A stretch of 64,000 nt of DNA from Rhodeus uyekii (Eukaryota > Chordata > Actinopteri > Cypriniformes > Acheilognathidae), in the NCBI GenBank assembly GCA_037043235.1, contig JAWRVZ010000075.1:2909001-2973000 (forward strand). Reading direction: 5' to 3'. This document shows positions 59,266-64,000 of this stretch, in pieces; within the stretch, counting starts at the first letter, position 1; every line of letters begins with the position of its first letter. The position numbers and the translations under genes were made by a program. The notes under the pieces were generated by a model. It had not been told where the DNA came from. It saw nothing but the letters and a program-made list of their open reading frames with translations, and ran no database searches.

Positions 59266-60110
59266 ACGGACAGATTGATAGATACAGATAGATAATTTAT
59301 TATTTAGACAGACAGACAGACAGATAGACATAGACAGATGAAAATGTATTATGCTGAGAGACAGACAGAGACAGACGGACAGACAGACAAATAGATAGAA
59401 ACTTATAGATAAATAGATAGACAGACAAATGGAGAGAGATAAAAATGTATTAGACAGACATATAGATCATTTATTAGGCAGATAGATTGACAAAAATGTA
59501 TTGGACAGACAGACAGAGACAGACATATAGATAGAAACGTATAGATAAATGGATAGATAGATAAAAATGTATTGAACAGATAAACAGACACATATAAAAG
59601 GACAGACAGATAAATTAACAGACAGACAGATAGATAGATAAATTGACAGACAGACAGACAGACAGATAGACAGATAAAAATGTATTGAACAGATAAACAG
59701 ACAGATTGATAAATGGACATACAGAGAGACACATATATAAAAGGACAGACAGGTAGATAAATAGATGGACGGAAGGATAGATGGACATACAGATAAATAG
59801 AAACTTATAGATAAATGGACAGACAGATAGATCAAAATGTATTGAACAGATAAACAAATATATAAATGGACAGACAGACAGATAGATAGGTAGAAAGTAA
59901 GACAGACAGGGACCGAAATAAACAGAAATAAGCATAGACCAAAATATAGAAAGATGGGCAGAGTGACAGATAAATGAATTAAATAGATACGGACAGATAT
60001 ATAGAAATATAGAGACAGCAAGATCAAAATGTATTAGACAGATATAGTTACAGACAGATGCATACATAAAAATGATAGAGAAGGACAGATTGATAGGTAG
60101 AAAGACATAT

Positions 60111-60200
<90 letters not shown>

Positions 60201-60312
60201 ATATACAGGCATAAAGATAAAAAAAATGTATTAGACAAGTAGGTAGACAGTGAGATAGAAAGATATAGAAGCATAGAGAGAAATATAAAAAGACAGACAG
60301 GCGGATGGACGG
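59266..60312 (+). repeat. GACA/GATA tetranucleotide array, about 1 kb
   Basis: Dominated by gaca, gata and agac units interspersed with aaaatgtatt(a/g)(g/a)acag phrases. It is interrupted by a (CA)n tract of about 43 units (60112-60198). The minus-strand ORFs (rich in SVCLSIYLS) are translations of the repeat and not genes. Confidence 0.9.
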
Positions 60313-61380
60313 ACATGCATTTCTCAAATAAATTGGATGTCTGGATTGAGCATTTCTGAAACGGATGCAGTATCAACGGATGGAAGCGCTTAACAAATGC
60401 GCCGTTTTCTCCTCACAATCAATACCTGGTGTGCTTGTAAGGCATCTGTGACATGACATCTACATTTTGGGTCATTTGTAAAACAAAGACTACAAGGAAG
60501 CTGGAGGTCTTGAGCTGCTGGTTTCAGTTCCCCCTCTCGGGCACAATGGCAGCCCTTAACCGCAGGGGGAGCGGCCCTCAGATGGAAATGAGCAACCAAA
60601 CCAACAATGTAGCGCCTAATCTCTTCAGAGAGCTGGGAATCAGTTACACAGCAGTAGAGGCCTCACCGCAAACGCAGACACGCACACACCCCCCGACCCC
60701 CCTCCTGTGTAGCCACAGGCTCCCCTTACACATGGGCCAGATACAAGGTATCCCCCTGCAACAGAAGGGGCAAGAATAAGTGGGGCGTGGGGTGGGGCAG
60801 ACCCCTCAAAGCACGGGATTAGAGCTAATGTGCCCTCCCTGGGTTCTAATCTCTTCAGAGGAGCAGCGTGTTTGAGGACTGCGGGGCAGTCAGATAAGTA
60901 TCTATTACAGCAAGTCCCTCTTATCCTTCAAACACCCCCGTCCCCTTCAGGAAAGAGGCACAAAATCACTTGCCTGTCTTCCCTCTCACTCCTGTGATAC
61001 CCAAAACTCTGGCCTAAGCTGGAATTAAGGGCTCAGGACCTTACAGAGGGCCGCTATGGCCCATATTTGCTCCGTCTGGGGAGCTCAAAGCAGAGCAAGA
61101 GATGGGAATCAAAGGAGAAAAGGGAACTTCTTTTCTTTTCTCGGGTGTCGCTGGAAAGGTGCGAGTGACTGAGGTGGAAGATCTGATAGGGTGTAATCTT
61201 GTTAGGGTGATCCACGAGAGTGATTAAAGAGCCGGGATGCTAGATTATCGGAAGAGCCCAGAGGAAAGGTGGGAGATTGGAGCTTAGCGCTTCAAATATG
61301 TGAACTTGATGGGGGGGGGGGGGGGGGGAAATCATAAGGAAAATCATATAATAATAAAACAAAAAAGCACCCATTATCCA
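60313..61380. other. GC-moderate unique block, no gene seen
   Basis: Less AT-rich than its neighbours and free of recognised repeats apart from a G run (61311-61328). The phrase ctaatctcttcagag occurs twice (about 60617 and 60847). Candidate conserved non-coding region of the Iroquois neighbourhood; purely positional. Confidence 0.3.
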
Positions 61381-62415
61381 AAGTACAATTTATTTTTCCT
61401 TTTAAGTCAGAGAAAATAAATTACATTATGCAAATAAACATTCAGGTAAGACATAAGGCACAAAGTCACTTTTTTATATAAAATCATACGGTTAAACGAC
61501 ATAAACAGCAGAAATAAAAGAAACAACTTTTGCAAAGCATTTCAAAGCTATATAATTGTATATTTAAATAAATGCAGAATGGGACTGATGTTTCCATAGG
61601 AGCTAGATCGATATTGGCTGATATTATTTTTCCCGGTTCAGAGCCATCATCATAAAAATAAACATGTTTCAGAGGGAATCATTACATTTTGGTGGAAGAT
61701 AATGAAAACAGCTTTTGCTTTAAATACTTGTATAATAATATATTTCTTATATGCTATATATACACACAATATGAAAATACATTCTCACACAGCCATAAAC
61801 TGTGGTTCTGACCTTTAAATTTTGTAAGGTGAAGATAAGGCAAACAAATGCTCCATACAAGACAGAACTGTGTAACGTATATAAAGTAAATATTGTTCAT
61901 ATTGTATTTGTGTTTTTATTACTCAACAGGTGAGTAAGGCATTTTAATGAACAGATACAATGCAATGCTTGATCAGAACTGGTTATTCCTCTTAAGCCTA
62001 CAAGTGAATGCTTTTTGACCAGTAGGATAACCAAATCAAGGGAGCCGAAGAACAACCAAAACAATGTTCTTCCACAAAATGCATGCATTTTTTAAACACT
62101 GCTAGAGGGTCAAAAGTGTAGCTTTAAGCATTGAGATATTTTGGAGTTCTTCATTCTTGCAAAAAACTTTGGATTGTCCATTGCAGGGAAATTTAAAATG
62201 CACCTCTTAATTGAACAGATAAAAGAGCAGAGAACATTATACTGAGATGTGTCATGCAAACTACAAAACGCTAATTATTAAGCTGAATTACTATTTGAAA
62301 TGTTCATCATACTATTTGAGCGGGGGAAAAGCAGCAAAGAAAACAAGTGCGTTTTCATTTGTAAATGATCAATTGTCACTAAAGCAAGACTGCAGATGTT
62401 TGGACTTCACAAAGT
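61381..62415 (-). other. Probable 3' UTR and flank of the ankyrin gene
   Basis: Follows the stop codon of the SOWAH-like gene. Minus-strand AATAAA candidates lie at 61915-61920 and 61389-61394. No other gene seen. Confidence 0.4.
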
Positions 62416-63436
62416 CTACCGTGAGAACTTTCTGGGCCTAAACGCAGGCAGCATGAGCTGGTGAGCAACAGTCCTCTCCTCCGGTACGGCCGCGAGCTCC
62501 TCCGCCGAACCCCACTTCTTCATGGAGTGAAATAATGACGTGATCTTCCTGTTCCTGCGCTCTCCGGCCTGGGATAGACTGTGGCACTCACTGACTTCAG
62601 CTTCAGGAGAACAAACATCAAAGCAGAGTTAAGGAGAAGACCACACTGTGAATGAAATAACATGCTGGATGGACAAATAGGGTGAAGACAAACAGTCCAA
62701 AATTGATCCACGAGGCACCCCGTAGATTCTGAGAAACCATATGCCTGCGCTAATGTGGAAAACATCCTCAGTGCTGCTCTTTCCACACATGCCACAGGCC
62801 TGAATGGACTAAATATCCACGTTACATTGCACACAAAAAAACAAGACTCACATAGTTCATGGTCTTCTAATTGTGCGTCCCGTAATTTGAGGTAATGATA
62901 TGCTAAGTGACCGTTGTAGTCCCGCAAGTTCTCCTTCGCTCCTGTGAACGTTCAAATTTCAGCTGTTAAATTAAACACATTAAAGTGTTTATATTCAGTT
63001 CAACAGCACAATTACAAGTGACACTGCGTTTATTCCAACAGTTCAATAAACAAGACATAAATAATAAACAAGACAGCAAATTTCAAACACAAAAAAAGCC
63101 TAAAAATGACTTGCAGGTTTTTCATACTTAAATAGTTGCATATCACCAAACTTGCAAATATCTCAAAGTTACTTCAAATGCAGTTTAATATGGTGCATTA
63201 GTCATTAAGAAACATGTATCAGGATTAATTTGCTTTACTAGAGCAACATTTGACATGAAGTAAGTTTAACATGTTTAACAACCAATTCACACAGGCGTTC
63301 TTGAATGAGCGAGATTTCAAAATAGACAATTTTCAACTAAATGTCTGTGAATAAAATGCTTACCGTACGTCCTAACCAGCAGGTCAAATACATGTCGATG
63401 TCCATGCAGTGCTGCGATGTGTAAAGGTGTGTATCC
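62416..63436 (-). CDS. SOWAH-like ankyrin-repeat protein, last three exons (5' end outside window)
   Basis: Exons: 63364-63436, 62852-62941, 62416-62600, joined in phases 1 and 1 and ending at TAG (62416-62418). The visible product is 114 residues. It opens with an ankyrin repeat, GYTPLHIAALHGHRHVFDLL, followed by a second partial repeat (NLRDYNGHLAYHYL). Then comes a basic/hydrophilic tail with RRNRKITSLFHSMKKWGSAE and a C-terminus AFRPRKFSR. The ankyrin-then-DYxG(x)xAxxYL pattern resembles the Sosondowah (SOWAH) family, recalled from family knowledge rather than aligned. Known vertebrate SOWAH genes are mostly single-exon, so the introns here are a point of doubt. The function of SOWAH proteins is poorly defined. 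The start lies beyond position 64000 or in exons within the flanking repeat. Confidence 0.6.
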
Positions 63437-63640
63437 CTGTGAGAATCATAGTGGATGGCAGAAAGAGAACATATAAATCGTATTTCACCTTGTAATCAAC
63501 AGAATTAATCTAAAAATATATATTTTACATATAGAAAAGCCATTATCTTAACTATGAAGATGCACAGTGAAATTACTTAGTCACAGATTTAAGTTTCATA
63601 AGAAAAAAAGATATTTTATCCATATATATACAGTCATACT

Positions 63641-64000
63641 GAGTCATATAAGTGTCCTGACATGCGAGATTTCCGAGATTCCTTTGAGCTAATTTTTGCT
63701 TTGAGATACAAGTAAAGATTTGAGATATGAGCAGCTTACAGACGCGGACAGTCTGTGTTCGAGCACTCAGAGTAGCTCACTTCTTTCATTTTACGTGTTC
63801 GTCGACTTCCGTAAGCATCTCCCGCGAGTTTTCCTGTTTGTGTGTGTTATATACATTTATGGGGTAATTGCATATGATCTCCACTAGAGGGCCACCTTGG
63901 TTTTACAGCGGTGGTTACCGGGGGCGACGAGTGATTCATGAGTATTAAGCTGGGAGCAGCACGAGTTATGAGTGTTCAATAATAATAAATATGAGGTTCT
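63641..64000 (-). mobile_element. Inverted copy of the 47085-47873 MITE, cut by window end
   Basis: Read on the minus strand, 63800-64000 matches about 47485-47690 with only a few differences (for example actcgtgaatcactcg versus actcatgaatcactcg). The outer part carries degenerate gagatacaag/gagatatgag units. It lies in the intron upstream of the first visible SOWAH-like exon. Confidence 0.8.

Noticed and set aside
59403..60376. Minus-strand ORFs up to 253 codons rich in cysteine, leucine and serine that look membrane-like
   Set aside because: Translations of GACA/GATA and CA repeats; no conserved domain.

Overview
The window is animal nuclear DNA, most likely from a teleost fish of the carp/zebrafish lineage (Cypriniformes). 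It shows split genes with GT-AG introns, an Iroquois homeobox gene matching the fish-specific irx7, dense short interspersed elements typical of cyprinid genomes, and many long (CA)n, (TA)n and (GA)n microsatellites. No prokaryotic or organellar features are present. The species assignment is inference.

Layout. (1) 1-6.0 kb is repeat-rich intergenic DNA. It holds an intact-looking, very young non-autonomous LTR retrotransposon (969-3955, identical 300-bp LTRs, 5-bp target-site duplication) whose single 812-codon ORF is largely three in-frame minisatellites, followed by a 12-copy 51-bp satellite and a nested solo LTR. (2) 6080-39032, minus strand: a complete 17-exon gene for an 804-residue formin with two PH-like modules, a proline-rich FH1 and a full FH2 domain. 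Every exon joins in phase. Its introns carry LTR fragments, a Tc1-like relic, mariner-type MITEs, fold-back elements and tRNA-derived SINEs. (3) 39.0-44.0 kb: the interval between two divergently transcribed genes, holding compound microsatellites and a hAT element with an 8-bp target-site duplication and a BED-finger remnant. (4) 44061-49894, plus strand: a complete 9-exon TNF-receptor-superfamily gene, best matched to cd40 (292 residues). (5) 53485-54666, minus strand: the 2-exon homeobox gene irx7 (304 residues) with TATA and GC boxes. (6) 54.8-62.4 kb: gene-free DNA with AT-rich minisatellites and a 1-kb GACA/GATA array. (7) 62416-63436, minus strand: the last three exons of an ankyrin-repeat gene resembling the SOWAH family; its 5' part lies beyond the window.

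The genes are not a functional cluster. The formin would act on actin filaments, the receptor in immune co-stimulation, irx7 in embryonic patterning, and the SOWAH-like protein has no clear role. cd40 and irx7 are convergent; the formin and cd40 are divergent.

The least ordinary items are the PH-containing formin, the retrotransposon whose ORF has stayed open through about 1.7 kb of tandem repeats, a near-identical inverted pair of MITE copies about 16 kb apart that bracket irx7, and a cd40 splice donor that appears to lie at the first bases of a transposon-derived repeat. Exon boundaries were set by eye from splice signals and phase, not from transcripts.
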